Part shown: positions 8,709 to 17,713 of the stretch, piece by piece
How the letters are laid out: the number at the start of each line of letters is the position of its first letter
How positions within the stretch are numbered: the first letter of the stretch is position 1
Position numbers and translations under genes: made by a program
From: an uncultured Armatimonadota bacterium
GTDB lineage: Bacteria; Armatimonadota; Fimbriimonadia; Fimbriimonadales; Fimbriimonadaceae
Reading direction: 5' to 3'
Assembly (NCBI GenBank): GCA_903833215.1
Contig: CAILEM010000010.1
Span: 98,687-162,686 of the forward strand
Length of the DNA stretch: 64,000 bases
The notes under the pieces: generated by a model
What the model was told of the DNA's origin: nothing
Seen by the model: only the letters and a program-made list of their open reading frames with translations
The model's database searches: none

Positions 8709-9670
8709 TGGCTATGGACCAGCAAGCGGCCCCTTTGACTCTAGCTGAGAAGCTACAGTCGCTTCCGAAGCCGATGATCTACGGCATCCTTCTTGTCGTC
8801 GCGACGATTCCGCTTTTCTTTTCGGTGAAGCTTCCAAACAAGTGCATCGATCCGAGCATCGATTTCTATGCGCAAGCGATGAAACTGCCGGACGGCTCCA
8901 AGGTCATCATTTGTTCCGACTGGACCAACTCGACACGAGGCGAGAGCAAGGGCGAAATGGAGGCCCTGCTCAGAATTTTGATGCGCAAGAACATCAAGTT
9001 CGTACTCCTCTCAATCGGCGATCCGCAGGCTCCCCAAGTTGCCAAGGATACGATTCGCGAGGTCACCAGCGCTGAAGAACTACACGGTGGAAAGCACTAT
9101 AAGGAGTTTGAAGACTACGTCAACCTGGGCTATTTCCCATCTGGCGAAGGAACAATCGTCTCCATCAACAACAATGTTCGTTCGGTTGCTCAGGGCAAGA
9201 AGGATTTTCCTGAAGGCTCGGGTCCGAAGGATGCTCTGCAATCACCGGTATTTGAAGGCATCAAGTCAGTATCCGACTTCAAAATGTTCTTCCTGGTCAC
9301 AGCCTCAAGCACCAACCGAACGGTTCTTGAGCGATTGACCAACTGCCCCATGATGTATATGGTCTCTGGAGTTATGGTTCCGGAGAACACGTCGTACTAC
9401 GCTTCGGGTCAGCTTAAAGGCTTGTGTGGCGGCGTAAAGGGCGTCTATGACTTGGAAAATCTGATGGAGGTCGGAATCAATAATCCAGGCCCAGGACAGA
9501 TCACTTCCGATAAGTACAAGGGAGAAAGCATCCCTGGATGGCCAGGCAAGACGAACACAGGTAAGGGCACGGCCTACTACCTTGCGCTTCACTTCACCCT
9601 CGCCTTGCTGATTATCGCCGTCATCGTCGGCAACCTTGGAATGTATCTGTCCAAGCGGAGGGCGAACTAA
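8708..9670 (+). CDS. Bitopic membrane protein with large extracytoplasmic domain (module gene 5)
   Basis: 320 aa. A hydrophobic helix at about 24-42 and a second at about 290-313 bracket a roughly 245-residue domain that should face the periplasm, leaving a short basic cytosolic tail (YLSKRRAN). The domain begins with a Rossmann-like pattern: strand (KVIICSDWTN), helix (KGEMEALLRILMR), strand (IKFVLLSIG). This is vaguely like the GldG-type extracytoplasmic domains of some ABC systems; that is a weak structural guess. Starts TAATG with the previous gene. Confidence 0.78.
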   Translation: MAMDQQAAPLTLAEKLQSLPKPMIYGILLVVATIPLFFSVKLPNKCIDPSIDFYAQAMKLPDGSKVIICSDWTNSTRGESKGEMEALLRILMRKNIKFVLLSIGDPQAPQVAKDTIREVTSAEELHGGKHYKEFEDYVNLGYFPSGEGTIVSINNNVRSVAQGKKDFPEGSGPKDALQSPVFEGIKSVSDFKMFFLVTASSTNRTVLERLTNCPMMYMVSGVMVPENTSYYASGQLKGLCGGVKGVYDLENLMEVGINNPGPGQITSDKYKGESIPGWPGKTNTGKGTAYYLALHFTLALLIIAVIVGNLGMYLSKRRAN

Positions 9671-9673
9671 GCC

Positions 9674-10384
9674 ATGGACTATTCACTGCTTAAGCAATTC
9701 GTCGCGGTTACTGCTACGGTAGGGTTATATTCTGTCCTTTATAAGGAAAATAAGTTCTACCGGTTTTGGGAGCATGTGTTCCTTGGATTGGCTTCTGGTT
9801 GGGCTCTAGTTATTCTCTGGACGGACGTTTTGAAGTCTGGCTGGTACGAGAAGATGCTCGGCGCCTCCGCCGCTGACGGCAACACCGCCGTCATGGGTTA
9901 CTGGCCCTATATGTTCCTTTTGCCGATCGGCTTGATGGCATATACGGTCTTTAACAAGAAACACAACTGGCTTAGTCGCATTCCGATTGGCATCATCCTC
10001 GGTCTGTATTCCGGCCAGCAGTTCAGCGCCTGGATGACGTACTACGGGCCGCTCCTTAACGACTCAATGAAACCCATCGTGCCGAACACGGCCGAGTTCT
10101 TCCATCCGGCAACGGTCGTTCCAGGGACAGTCTATGTATCCGATGCGTTGACGAACCTGATCGCCCTCTTGACGGTCATCTCCGTTCTAACCTACTTCCT
10201 CTTCAGCTTCGATGTGAAGAGCAAGGTTCTGCACGCAACTTCGACGACGGGACGTTGGCTGTTGATGATCGGCTTTGGTGCCATCTTTGGCTCCACGGTT
10301 ATGATGCGATTTACGCTCCTCATCGACCGCATGTATTTCATCTGGATCGAATTCGTGAAACAGGGCCTTCTTCATATGAAATAG
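9674..10384 (+). CDS. Polytopic membrane protein, last gene of the module (module gene 6)
   Basis: 236 aa with about six membrane helices. The final helical region (WLLMIGFGAIFGSTVMM) precedes a short tail. No known family recognised. It begins 3 nt after the preceding stop. No T-rich terminator follows, but a GACTCA-A-TGAGTC palindrome (10391-10403) and a large hairpin (10434-10495) lie between it and recO. Confidence 0.78.
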   Translation: MDYSLLKQFVAVTATVGLYSVLYKENKFYRFWEHVFLGLASGWALVILWTDVLKSGWYEKMLGASAADGNTAVMGYWPYMFLLPIGLMAYTVFNKKHNWLSRIPIGIILGLYSGQQFSAWMTYYGPLLNDSMKPIVPNTAEFFHPATVVPGTVYVSDALTNLIALLTVISVLTYFLFSFDVKSKVLHATSTTGRWLLMIGFGAIFGSTVMMRFTLLIDRMYFIWIEFVKQGLLHMK

Positions 10385-10433
10385 GGTGACGACTCAATGA
10401 GTCTTCGCCTTGATGTGCAAACACCAACAATGG

Positions 10434-10495
10434 CAAGCGCTAGAGTGATTTGGGTGACTAAAAGAGCCATCTTGCCCAAATAACTCTGGCGCTTG
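10434..10495. other. Long two-part hairpin upstream of recO
   Basis: Outer arms 10434-10446 and 10483-10495 (CAAGCGCTAGAGT / ACTCTGGCGCTTG) pair with one mismatch. Inner arms ATTTGGG (10448-10454) and CCCAAAT (10475-10481) extend the same stem. No T-run follows, so it is not a standard terminator. It abuts the -10-like box of recO. Confidence 0.6.
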
Positions 10496-10509
10496 ATAGT
10501 TTTGAACTC

Positions 10510-11250
10510 ATGGCTGAACGCACCGTCCACGCAATCGTCCTCCGCCGGCGCGATGCAGGCGAATCTGACCGTCGATTGACCATCCTTACCGAAGAATTCG
10601 GCAAGCTAGACGTGCTCGCAAAAGGCGCCCGAAAGAGCGCATCTCGCCTCTCCGGGATATCGGAGCCGCTGAGTACGGCCGTGATGAATCTCGCCTCGGG
10701 TAGGCATGCATCATTTGTAACTCAAGCTCAACCTCTTGCCTCCTTTCGTGGCCTCCGCACCGATTACGAGAGGTTAAGCTGCGGGCTGGCGCTTGTGGAA
10801 CTCTATGCTGCTGTCCTTCCGATCGACGAGCCATTTCCCGAAGCCTATGAGCTTCTCGTCAAATCTCTACGACATCTGGAGAAGCATCCGAAGCCAGTCG
10901 TTGCGCTTGTATGGGCCGAGGTCCAACTCCTCAGCATTTCTGGTTTCTTGCCTCAATTCGATACCTGTGTCGTGACGGACGCGAAAATCATCGAGGCGAC
11001 GCCTTTCCTTTCCCCAAGGGCTGGTGGTTACGTTTGTGATACGTCCGCGATCCCATACACGGATCGGTTTAGGACTCGGGCAGAAGTGCTTTACGGACTG
11101 GTCCGTCTTCCTGAATTTGACGACCCTCCCAACAATATGAAATTCGTCGACGAGGCACTGGCAGACCTGCTTCCATTTTGGCAAAACATCGCAGAGACCC
11201 AACTACCTGCAAACGAAACGGCCGTTCGTGAGTTCCGGCACCGCGAATAG
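10510..11250 (+). CDS. recO: DNA repair protein RecO
   Basis: Recombination mediator that helps load RecA at single-strand gaps with RecF/RecR. The N-terminal OB-fold is clear (VHAIVLRRRDAGESDRRLTIL, GKLDVLAKGARKS), followed by the helical domain. At 246 aa the length is typical. The C-terminal zinc-finger cysteines of many RecO proteins are absent (only two isolated Cys remain), as in some lineages. A GATAGT box lies 9 nt before the ATG with no Shine-Dalgarno sequence. Confidence 0.88.
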   Translation: MAERTVHAIVLRRRDAGESDRRLTILTEEFGKLDVLAKGARKSASRLSGISEPLSTAVMNLASGRHASFVTQAQPLASFRGLRTDYERLSCGLALVELYAAVLPIDEPFPEAYELLVKSLRHLEKHPKPVVALVWAEVQLLSISGFLPQFDTCVVTDAKIIEATPFLSPRAGGYVCDTSAIPYTDRFRTRAEVLYGLVRLPEFDDPPNNMKFVDEALADLLPFWQNIAETQLPANETAVREFRHRE

Positions 11251-11289
11251 TGTTTGGCGCTATCCATTTTTAATGATGCGTCATAGCGG

Positions 11290-11295
11290 TAGACT
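11290..11295 (+). promoter_or_regulatory. -10 box for leaderless start of the binding-lipoprotein gene
   Basis: TAGACT, 8 nt before the ATG at 11304, no Shine-Dalgarno sequence between. With a start site 6-9 nt downstream of the box the mRNA would begin at or near the start codon. Confidence 0.6.
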
Positions 11296-11303
11296 CAACG
11301 CTT

Positions 11304-12920
11304 ATGAGACGGGCGTCCCACTTTATTCCTGCGGCGTTGATTGTTGTGGCTCTAGTTGGCTGCGGCAAGGGCAACTTTTCGCAGAAAGCTTCTGAAGGAA
11401 AATCGAACACATTTCGATATCCGATCACCTCTGAGATAACGAGCCTAGATCCCGCCAAGGTTCAAGATGGCGATACGATTGATGCGCTTCAACAGGTTTT
11501 TGAAGGCCTCGTAAAGTGGGATGAAAACAGCAAGGTCGTTCCCAACATTGCTGAGAAGTGGGAAATTTCGCCCGACGGCAAGACTTACACGTTCACCTTA
11601 AACAAGGGCGTGAAGTTCCACAATGGTCGCGAAGTGAAGGCCGCCGATTTCAAATATACGCTTGAGAGAGAGTCAGATCCCAGTTTCAGCTCGGAGACTG
11701 CTCCGAGCTATATGTCCGTTATTGACGGTTTCAAAGAGCGCCTAGCAAAGAAGGCAACAGAGATTCGCGGAGTTAAAGTCGTTGACGACTACCATTTGGC
11801 GATTACGACCATTAAGCCATGCCCATATTTCCTTGGGTTGGTCACGTATCCGAACTACTGGGTTGTCTGCAAGGAGGCAGTCGAAACGGTCAAGGAGATC
11901 ACGAACGTTAAGCAGATGGTCGGAACCGGTGCCTACAAGGCAGATTCCTACCAAGAGCGACAATTGTTGACTCTCGTTTCCAACAAAGACTACCGAGGCG
12001 GGGCACCCAAGATTGACAAGATTGAACGGCCAATCATCAAAGACCCGGTTACTCGACTCAATAAGTTCAAGTCAGGTGAGTTGGACCTAACCCGAATCGA
12101 GCGACAAGATATCGAAGGACTCTCAAAGGACGCTAAGTTTAAGGACCAAGTCAAATATTTCGAGCGACCTGCGTTGTATTACGTCGGCTTGAACTGCAAG
12201 GCATACGCTCCGTTCAAGGATCGAAACGTCCGTCGTGCGTTTGCAATGGCTATCAACCCACTGAAGGTCGTGGACACTATTTTGAGTGGTGATTCAGCCG
12301 ACTCAAAATGTCCGGTCGCGAAAAGCATCCTTCCCCCGTCTGTGTTTGGTTTCCGAACCAACGCTGCCTTCATTCCGTTTGATGTTGCCCAAGCAAAGAA
12401 GCTCCTCGCAGCTGCAGGGTATCCAGACGGCAAGGGGCTACCAGCTTTGACCATGTATCACCGTGATGGACAGACCGACGTTGAACGAGTAGCGGTGGCG
12501 ATCACAACTCAATTACACGAGAACTTGGGAATTGAATGCCAAACAAAGATGCTGCCTTGGGGCCAATATCTCGATAAGCATAACAAGCACCAGCTTGAGT
12601 TCTTCCACATGCGTTGGGCGGCAGACTATCTTGATCCTCAGAACTTCTTGAGCTTGCTTCTGTCGACGACTGGGGCAGAGAATAGAATCGACTACTCGAA
12701 TCCCGCGTATGACGCCCTTTGCGCCAAGGGTGACACGATGGTAGGTAACGACGTCGAGCGGCTTAAGCTCTACGCGCAGGCGGAAGACATGGTTCTTCAA
12801 GATGCCCCGTTCATCCCCGTTTACATCGAAAAGGATGCTGAGTTGATCAGCTCTCGTGTTCACGGACTTCGAGAGTCAGTCTTTGGCCACCTGCCACATA
12901 CCACCGTCAGTCTGGAGTAA
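11304..12920 (+). CDS. Peptide/solute ABC transporter binding lipoprotein (SBP family 5)
   Basis: 538 aa. The signal peptide ends in a lipobox (LVGC, Cys about 20), so it is a lipid-anchored binding protein. The body shows the family 5 pattern of OppA/DppA proteins: ITSEITSLDPAKVQD, LVKWDENSKVVPNIAEKWEISPDGKTYTF, GVKFHNGREVKAADF and NVRRAFAMAINP. No permease or ATPase genes follow, so the rest of the importer lies elsewhere. TAGACT (11290-11295) is 8 nt before the ATG. Substrate cannot be told from sequence; peptides are the family's usual cargo. Confidence 0.92.
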   Translation: MRRASHFIPAALIVVALVGCGKGNFSQKASEGKSNTFRYPITSEITSLDPAKVQDGDTIDALQQVFEGLVKWDENSKVVPNIAEKWEISPDGKTYTFTLNKGVKFHNGREVKAADFKYTLERESDPSFSSETAPSYMSVIDGFKERLAKKATEIRGVKVVDDYHLAITTIKPCPYFLGLVTYPNYWVVCKEAVETVKEITNVKQMVGTGAYKADSYQERQLLTLVSNKDYRGGAPKIDKIERPIIKDPVTRLNKFKSGELDLTRIERQDIEGLSKDAKFKDQVKYFERPALYYVGLNCKAYAPFKDRNVRRAFAMAINPLKVVDTILSGDSADSKCPVAKSILPPSVFGFRTNAAFIPFDVAQAKKLLAAAGYPDGKGLPALTMYHRDGQTDVERVAVAITTQLHENLGIECQTKMLPWGQYLDKHNKHQLEFFHMRWAADYLDPQNFLSLLLSTTGAENRIDYSNPAYDALCAKGDTMVGNDVERLKLYAQAEDMVLQDAPFIPVYIEKDAELISSRVHGLRESVFGHLPHTTVSLE

Positions 12921-12960
12921 TTGATAGTGGGCCGATTGATTGGCCGAGATCAGGAATTCA

Positions 12961-14196
12961 ATGCCTCGAACACCGCAGACTCACTTCTTTACCGCTGAAT
13001 TCGCCCGTCCGGATTCAGGTGTGATCTTCGCGCCTGACTCCAACGAGTTGGGTTGCACATTTTCTGGTGAAGTGGGCTGGCAGAGCAACGGTGGCCCTTA
13101 CCGAGGGCATCCCGCGCGCTCTTTGCCATTTTCCATGGAGGCAAGTATTGATTCCGAAAGTGGACAACTTCTTAGGATTCACCTCCTCGGTGTATTTGCA
13201 CTCCACGCCGCACGAAATGAGGAATCGGCGGGCACACTAGGTGCAAGTATTCAGCTCAATAACTCCAGGGATACCGTCTTTCGCCAGGATCTCCTTAACG
13301 GAAGGCACTACCGTGACGCTCGAGACCTAACTCCTCTTTCCGATGCAAATGGTGATGGAACCAGCCTCAAGACGGTCGGAACCTGTATGTTGCAAGGCGA
13401 GCTTGCTCGCGTCGATGTCCTCACCATCGACATGCCAGAGGAGCTATCCGTCGAGTCATTCAGATTCAAGGATCTCGGCAGTCCAGCGTCTTTTGTCTTG
13501 TTCGACATAATCTTCGAACACGAAATTGGAAAAGGCTGCCCTTTCCACGTTCACAGCGGGGGCATTTCGCTCGGTGAGATTGGGTCGAGTATTCGTATTG
13601 GCGATCGAGTTAAGTTCTCCAAAGCGCTTGAACAGATGGAAGCTGGGATTCTCGCCGCTGAGGATCTTGATGAGGCAAGAGGGGAAGCTCTAACATTCCT
13701 TGCCGTTGTTACCGCCGCAACGATTGAAGTTGGTGGAACCCGCGAGATGCATCGAGCCCTACTTGAGAGTGCCCGAGAATTCGACGCGATACATGACATT
13801 GAGGGTATTGCCGATGCCGTGAAGCGCCGAGCCGACATTGTTGCCGCTCTCGTGTTCAAGGAAATTCAGGGACCGTCCTCGTACCTCGTCGACAGAGCCC
13901 TCGCGATGGTTGAGAGGAACTACGCGAAGAACCTCACAGACGCCAGTGTTGCGGCAACGCTGGGCCTGAGTACCTCCCACTTCCGCTACCTGTTCCGAGA
14001 GACTACTGGGCAGCCATTCCACAAATTCCTTGTGTCGTTGAGACTTGAGAAGGCACGCCAGATGCTCGTTGAACAAGAGATCGCCGTGTCGGTGGTTGCG
14101 AAGGCAGTGGGATTTGCCGGCCTTTCGCACTTCAGCCGTGCGTTTACCCAACGATTCCAGGTGAGCCCAACCAGTATTCGGCGGAGCGTCGACTAG
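12961..14196 (+). CDS. AraC-family transcriptional regulator
   Basis: 411 aa. The last hundred residues form the double helix-turn-helix: DASVAATLGLSTSHFRYLFRETTG and AVSVVAKAVGFAGLSHFSRAFTQ, ending with SPTSIRR. The first 300 residues are an unfamiliar sensor or ligand domain with several beta-rich stretches. I use the ATG at 12961, which has AGGA 8 nt upstream, rather than a TTG seven codons earlier. It lies 40 nt after the binding-protein gene and 3 nt before the ABC ATPase gene, so all three may be co-regulated. Target unknown. Confidence 0.88.
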   Translation: MPRTPQTHFFTAEFARPDSGVIFAPDSNELGCTFSGEVGWQSNGGPYRGHPARSLPFSMEASIDSESGQLLRIHLLGVFALHAARNEESAGTLGASIQLNNSRDTVFRQDLLNGRHYRDARDLTPLSDANGDGTSLKTVGTCMLQGELARVDVLTIDMPEELSVESFRFKDLGSPASFVLFDIIFEHEIGKGCPFHVHSGGISLGEIGSSIRIGDRVKFSKALEQMEAGILAAEDLDEARGEALTFLAVVTAATIEVGGTREMHRALLESAREFDAIHDIEGIADAVKRRADIVAALVFKEIQGPSSYLVDRALAMVERNYAKNLTDASVAATLGLSTSHFRYLFRETTGQPFHKFLVSLRLEKARQMLVEQEIAVSVVAKAVGFAGLSHFSRAFTQRFQVSPTSIRRSVD

Positions 14197-14199
14197 TCA

Positions 14200-14934
14200 A
14201 TGGTGAGCCTCAAGGAATTGCGCAAGAGCTTCGAGGCGACTGAGGTTCTGCGAGGTATCAGTCTGGAAATTAACCACGGTGAGATCGTGGCGATCATGGG
14301 AAGCAGTGGGGGTGGAAAAACGACTCTCCTGCGCTGCATCAGCGGGCTCCTCAAGCCCACTTCAGGCGAGATCTTGGTGGATGATGTCGATGTCCAGAAG
14401 AGCCCCGAGGAAGCGCGCCGGCACATGGGAATGGTCTTCCAGTCAGCGGCACTGTTCGATTACATGGATGTTCGCGCAAACGTTTTGTTCGGCATTCGAA
14501 GGCAACTTCGCCTAAGCCCAAAAGAGCAGAACCAAGCTGCTAACCAAGCCCTTGAGAGAGTCGGATTACAAGATGATTCCTCCAAAATGCCCGCCGAATT
14601 AAGTGGAGGAATGAAGAAACGTGTAGGCATTGCTCGTGCGATCGCGTTAAACCCCAAAGTAATGCTCTACGACGAGCCTACAACGGGGCTGGACCCGATT
14701 ACCGCCTACACAATCGACAAGTTGATCGTCGACCTTAGAAAGGATCTGAATGTCACAACGCTGGTCGTGAGTCACGACGTGAATTCAGTATTTCGAGTTG
14801 CTGATCGAGTGGCATTTCTCCATAATGGCGAGTTGATTTTTGTCGGGACTCCGACGGAGTTCTCCAAGTCACGAGAGGAGAGCATCGAAGAACTCGTCAG
14901 TAAGTCCCAGGCAACTTCGTTTACGGCTGCCTGA
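14200..14934 (+). CDS. ABC transporter ATPase, MlaF/MkL-like
   Basis: 244 aa nucleotide-binding subunit with Walker A GSSGGGKTT, Q-loop VFQSAALFDYMDV, signature LSGGMKKRVGIARA, Walker B VMLYDEPTTGLDP and the switch His in VVSHD. The Q-loop and LSGGM signature are closest to MlaF-type ATPases of the Mce/phospholipid transport class, as I recall them. No MlaE-type permease or Mce protein is beside it. Its 3' end overlaps the convergent GNAT gene by 14 nt. Confidence 0.85.
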   Translation: MVSLKELRKSFEATEVLRGISLEINHGEIVAIMGSSGGGKTTLLRCISGLLKPTSGEILVDDVDVQKSPEEARRHMGMVFQSAALFDYMDVRANVLFGIRRQLRLSPKEQNQAANQALERVGLQDDSSKMPAELSGGMKKRVGIARAIALNPKVMLYDEPTTGLDPITAYTIDKLIVDLRKDLNVTTLVVSHDVNSVFRVADRVAFLHNGELIFVGTPTEFSKSREESIEELVSKSQATSFTAA

Positions 14935-15457
14935 GATCGATCATCAAGCCCCATTCCGGGCTCTGATCTGGGTCGTCGAGGATTCGATCCCCAACGACTT
15001 TTGCTCCAAACCTGCCATAGAGCCGATGAGCGTCTCCAAAGCGTTTGTCGCTCCAAAGTTCCATGGCGCTTCGGTTTTCGCCTTTCGCCACCGCAATCAC
15101 ATGGTTGATGAGTCCACTCCCTGCCCCAAATCGGCGGCTATCGGGGTGAACATACATGCGCTCAAGTGAGCAGTCACATCCCTGAACCCTGCTGTACCCT
15201 TCAATGACCTTAAGGTCGCCCGGAGCACCGGGGATTAAGTCAAAGCGTTCAAGCGCGATCGTTCCGATGACCACCCCATCTTTCTCAGCCACGAAGAAAG
15301 TATCTCCGCACCCGGTGTAGTGCGTTTCGATATCGTACAAGTCGGCATGATAGCCATCTTCTTCCCAAGTGAAGGAATATTCGTCAAACACCGCATGGAT
15401 GACGTTGACGACCCCTTCGACATCGCGATTGTTTGCTTGCCTGATATGAAACGACAT
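14921..15457 (-). CDS. GNAT-family N-acetyltransferase
   Basis: 178 aa. GNAT fold with the substrate half (MSFHIRQANNRDVEGVVNVIH), the FFVAEKDGVVIGTIAL strand pair, LERMYVHPDSRRFGAGSGLINHVI containing the acetyl-CoA loop (R-R-F-G-A-G), and the final AHRLYGRFGAKVV helix. Substrate unknown. Last gene of a minus-strand run after an MFS carrier (7 nt gap), so likely the same transcript. Confidence 0.85.
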   Translation of the reverse strand: MSFHIRQANNRDVEGVVNVIHAVFDEYSFTWEEDGYHADLYDIETHYTGCGDTFFVAEKDGVVIGTIALERFDLIPGAPGDLKVIEGYSRVQGCDCSLERMYVHPDSRRFGAGSGLINHVIAVAKGENRSAMELWSDKRFGDAHRLYGRFGAKVVGDRILDDPDQSPEWGLMIDLRQP

Positions 15458-15463
15458 AAGGAA

Positions 15464-16870
15464 TTAACGGACGCTACGGACATTCTTCAGGAAGAAGGCT
15501 CCCAATGCGAAACAGATCGCACATAGGCCAAAAACCGCCGCATAGCCGTTGATTGTGTAGTGAACCGAGGGAATACCATCCGGCGCGATGTAGGGCGTCT
15601 TGCCAAACCTAAGTATCAAGTCACCTGCGAATGGAGCAGCGATGGTCTGGGGAAGGGTCATGGCGATGTGCCACACACCCATCTCCTTGCCCGCGCTCTT
15701 CTTGTTAGGAAGAACGTCGGTTCCGAGCGCCCAGTCGACGCTGATATACGCACCGTAGCCGAGCCCGAAGATCGATCCCGCAATGAGGACCTGGGGAATC
15801 GTGCGGCAGAAGATAAATGAGAGTGCCACGATGGCAATTAGGACGTTCGCAATGTAAACGACCCGCTTTCGACCAATGCGATCCGAAAGGATGCCGCCGT
15901 AGATTCCACTAAGGCACGACGATATCAGCAGCAAACCGGTCATCATCGCTGCTGGTCCATCGGGGTTCTCGATGCCTATAACGTCTACGAAATAGTAGTT
16001 GACGAAAGGGAGAACGGAGTAGAAACCAAGCATCACGAGCGCACGCGTGATCCAAACCCATGCGAAATCTGGGTACAGCTTTGGGTCAATCCAGAGTGAT
16101 TGAAAATACAGCTTCCAATCGATCTTGGGTGGCTTCTGCGGCAGCGGGGTTTCCTTGATGCCAAGGATCGTGATCAAAGCCAGTCCGACCAAAGCGCTCC
16201 CAACAGCGATGTACTTGATGACTTCTGGCTGGCCACTCAATAGCTTGCCGCACCCTAGAACACCAAACAACGTTCCCAGCTGGGACATAAGGGCCATATA
16301 ACCGCTTGCGACCCCGCGCTGGTCCTGGGGCACAAGGTCTGGTATGACGCCACTGTAGGACGCAGAGGAGATGTTATTTCCTAGCTGAACAATCATATAG
16401 GCAGCGAGAAACCAGAGGAAAGATGGGCTCCTCATCAAGAACGCGATTGTTGGCCAAAATCCGGAGGTACCAGAGGGGCCTAGAGGAGTCGACGTCATGT
16501 AGGCCAAGCACATCAGGGCGAGGCCGACCACGTTGATGCCGACTCCTAAGATCATAAACGGCCTTCGACGACCGAATTTGGATGCACAACGGTCGCTCAA
16601 TTCACCTATCAGCAGGGGAACAACGAGGGCGACCAGAGCCGAAAGGCCGCCAAGAAGGCCGATTGCCGCTACACGATCGTTGGGCACCATGTGCCGCATC
16701 TCGCCTGGCAGCATGATGACCAGCAAGGCACCCCACAGAAAGTTGGTGGCGAACCAATAGGCACTGAACTTGATGTGATCTGGGATCCGTAGCGTCACAC
16801 CTTCGTACGGCGAGACGACAGCCGGAACTTGATTGGCAATTTCTGCAACCGCGTCCTTATGCGCTGACAT
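15464..16870 (-). CDS. MFS transporter, possibly GPH/SLC45-like sugar carrier
   Basis: 468 aa with twelve or so membrane helices. The loop between helices 2 and 3 reads GELSDRCASKFGRRRPFM and the second-half counterpart is GGILSDRIGRKRVV, both classic MFS motifs. The first loop with doubled Arg after FGRRRP favours the glycoside-pentoside-hexuronide/sucrose branch, but specificity is uncertain. Its start overlaps the end of the nucleotidyltransferase gene by 14 nt, suggesting coupled translation. Confidence 0.88.
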   Translation of the reverse strand: MSAHKDAVAEIANQVPAVVSPYEGVTLRIPDHIKFSAYWFATNFLWGALLVIMLPGEMRHMVPNDRVAAIGLLGGLSALVALVVPLLIGELSDRCASKFGRRRPFMILGVGINVVGLALMCLAYMTSTPLGPSGTSGFWPTIAFLMRSPSFLWFLAAYMIVQLGNNISSASYSGVIPDLVPQDQRGVASGYMALMSQLGTLFGVLGCGKLLSGQPEVIKYIAVGSALVGLALITILGIKETPLPQKPPKIDWKLYFQSLWIDPKLYPDFAWVWITRALVMLGFYSVLPFVNYYFVDVIGIENPDGPAAMMTGLLLISSCLSGIYGGILSDRIGRKRVVYIANVLIAIVALSFIFCRTIPQVLIAGSIFGLGYGAYISVDWALGTDVLPNKKSAGKEMGVWHIAMTLPQTIAAPFAGDLILRFGKTPYIAPDGIPSVHYTINGYAAVFGLCAICFALGAFFLKNVRSVR

Positions 16871-17642
16871 TTTCGATCTGTCCTCCGATGAACTTCATTG
16901 CGTATTCGTAATCCTCAAAATCATCAATGTCATACGCCAACTCTGGGGCGCAGTTGAGGACGGGAGCGCCAGAACACCTTAGGATCTCTTTGAGTTTTGC
17001 CTCGACCATCGGTACAGTCAACTGCTTCCTCAAGAATCGATAAGTAAACACTGGACCCAGCAACATCGCCATTCCAATCTTGCTCTTTCGAACTTTGAAC
17101 ACGCTCTCCAAATGAGGCATGGATCGCTCAAGGGACTCGACGTCCATGAGGTACGTGTTGCCTGCCGTCCAGGTGTCATCACGCATCGGGATAAACGTCG
17201 AATGAGAATGGGGAAAGCGGTTTTGATAAGCTCCCTTCGTGATAAGTGGCATGCACACATCAACTTCCTTTGGGCAGGAGTCGATGAAGTCCGTCAGAAG
17301 CTTTGGAGTTAAGAAGGGAAGGTCGGTCGTCAGCACAACGACCTTTTTGGGCGGATTAGGTTCCTTGAGCAACACTTTGAGCGCATTTAGGATGCTCTCT
17401 GGGCCGCTATTGCCAGCTGCCACGACTTTCGTCGCCAGCTTTGCCGCATCACTTTGAATGACTTCTGGGGTCCCAGAAAGCACAATCCTGCCAACGCGAC
17501 CAGTCTCACGCATCGAGTGGATCGTACGTTCAAGAATAGTCTGATCGCCGAAGCGAATGAGGGCTTTGCAGTTGGTCCCTACCTTCGCGGCGAATTCCGC
17601 ATCAATATATCCACCGGCTGGAAGGATGGCGTCGAAGGTCAT
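16857..17642 (-). CDS. MobA/GlmU-like nucleotidyltransferase
   Basis: 261 aa. GT-A type NTP-transferase fold: AILPAGGYIDAEF at the N-terminus, CKALIRFGDQTILERTI (the conserved lysine and metal-loop region), VVLTTDLPFL (acidic Mg-binding motif). The usual GxGTRM loop is modified (GGYIDAEFAAKVG), so the nucleotide preference is unclear; it could act on a sugar phosphate or a cofactor. Starts at ATG 17642; a GTG one codon earlier is equally possible. Sits 72 nt downstream of mfd and overlaps the MFS gene. Confidence 0.82.
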   Translation of the reverse strand: MTFDAILPAGGYIDAEFAAKVGTNCKALIRFGDQTILERTIHSMRETGRVGRIVLSGTPEVIQSDAAKLATKVVAAGNSGPESILNALKVLLKEPNPPKKVVVLTTDLPFLTPKLLTDFIDSCPKEVDVCMPLITKGAYQNRFPHSHSTFIPMRDDTWTAGNTYLMDVESLERSMPHLESVFKVRKSKIGMAMLLGPVFTYRFLRKQLTVPMVEAKLKEILRCSGAPVLNCAPELAYDIDDFEDYEYAMKFIGGQIENVSA

Positions 17643-17713
17643 CACGTGGTCAAAGAGTATCCCACACCTGCACCACTGCGGGACCTAATTTCTTGCGACT
17701 ATCTCGCTTAGCT

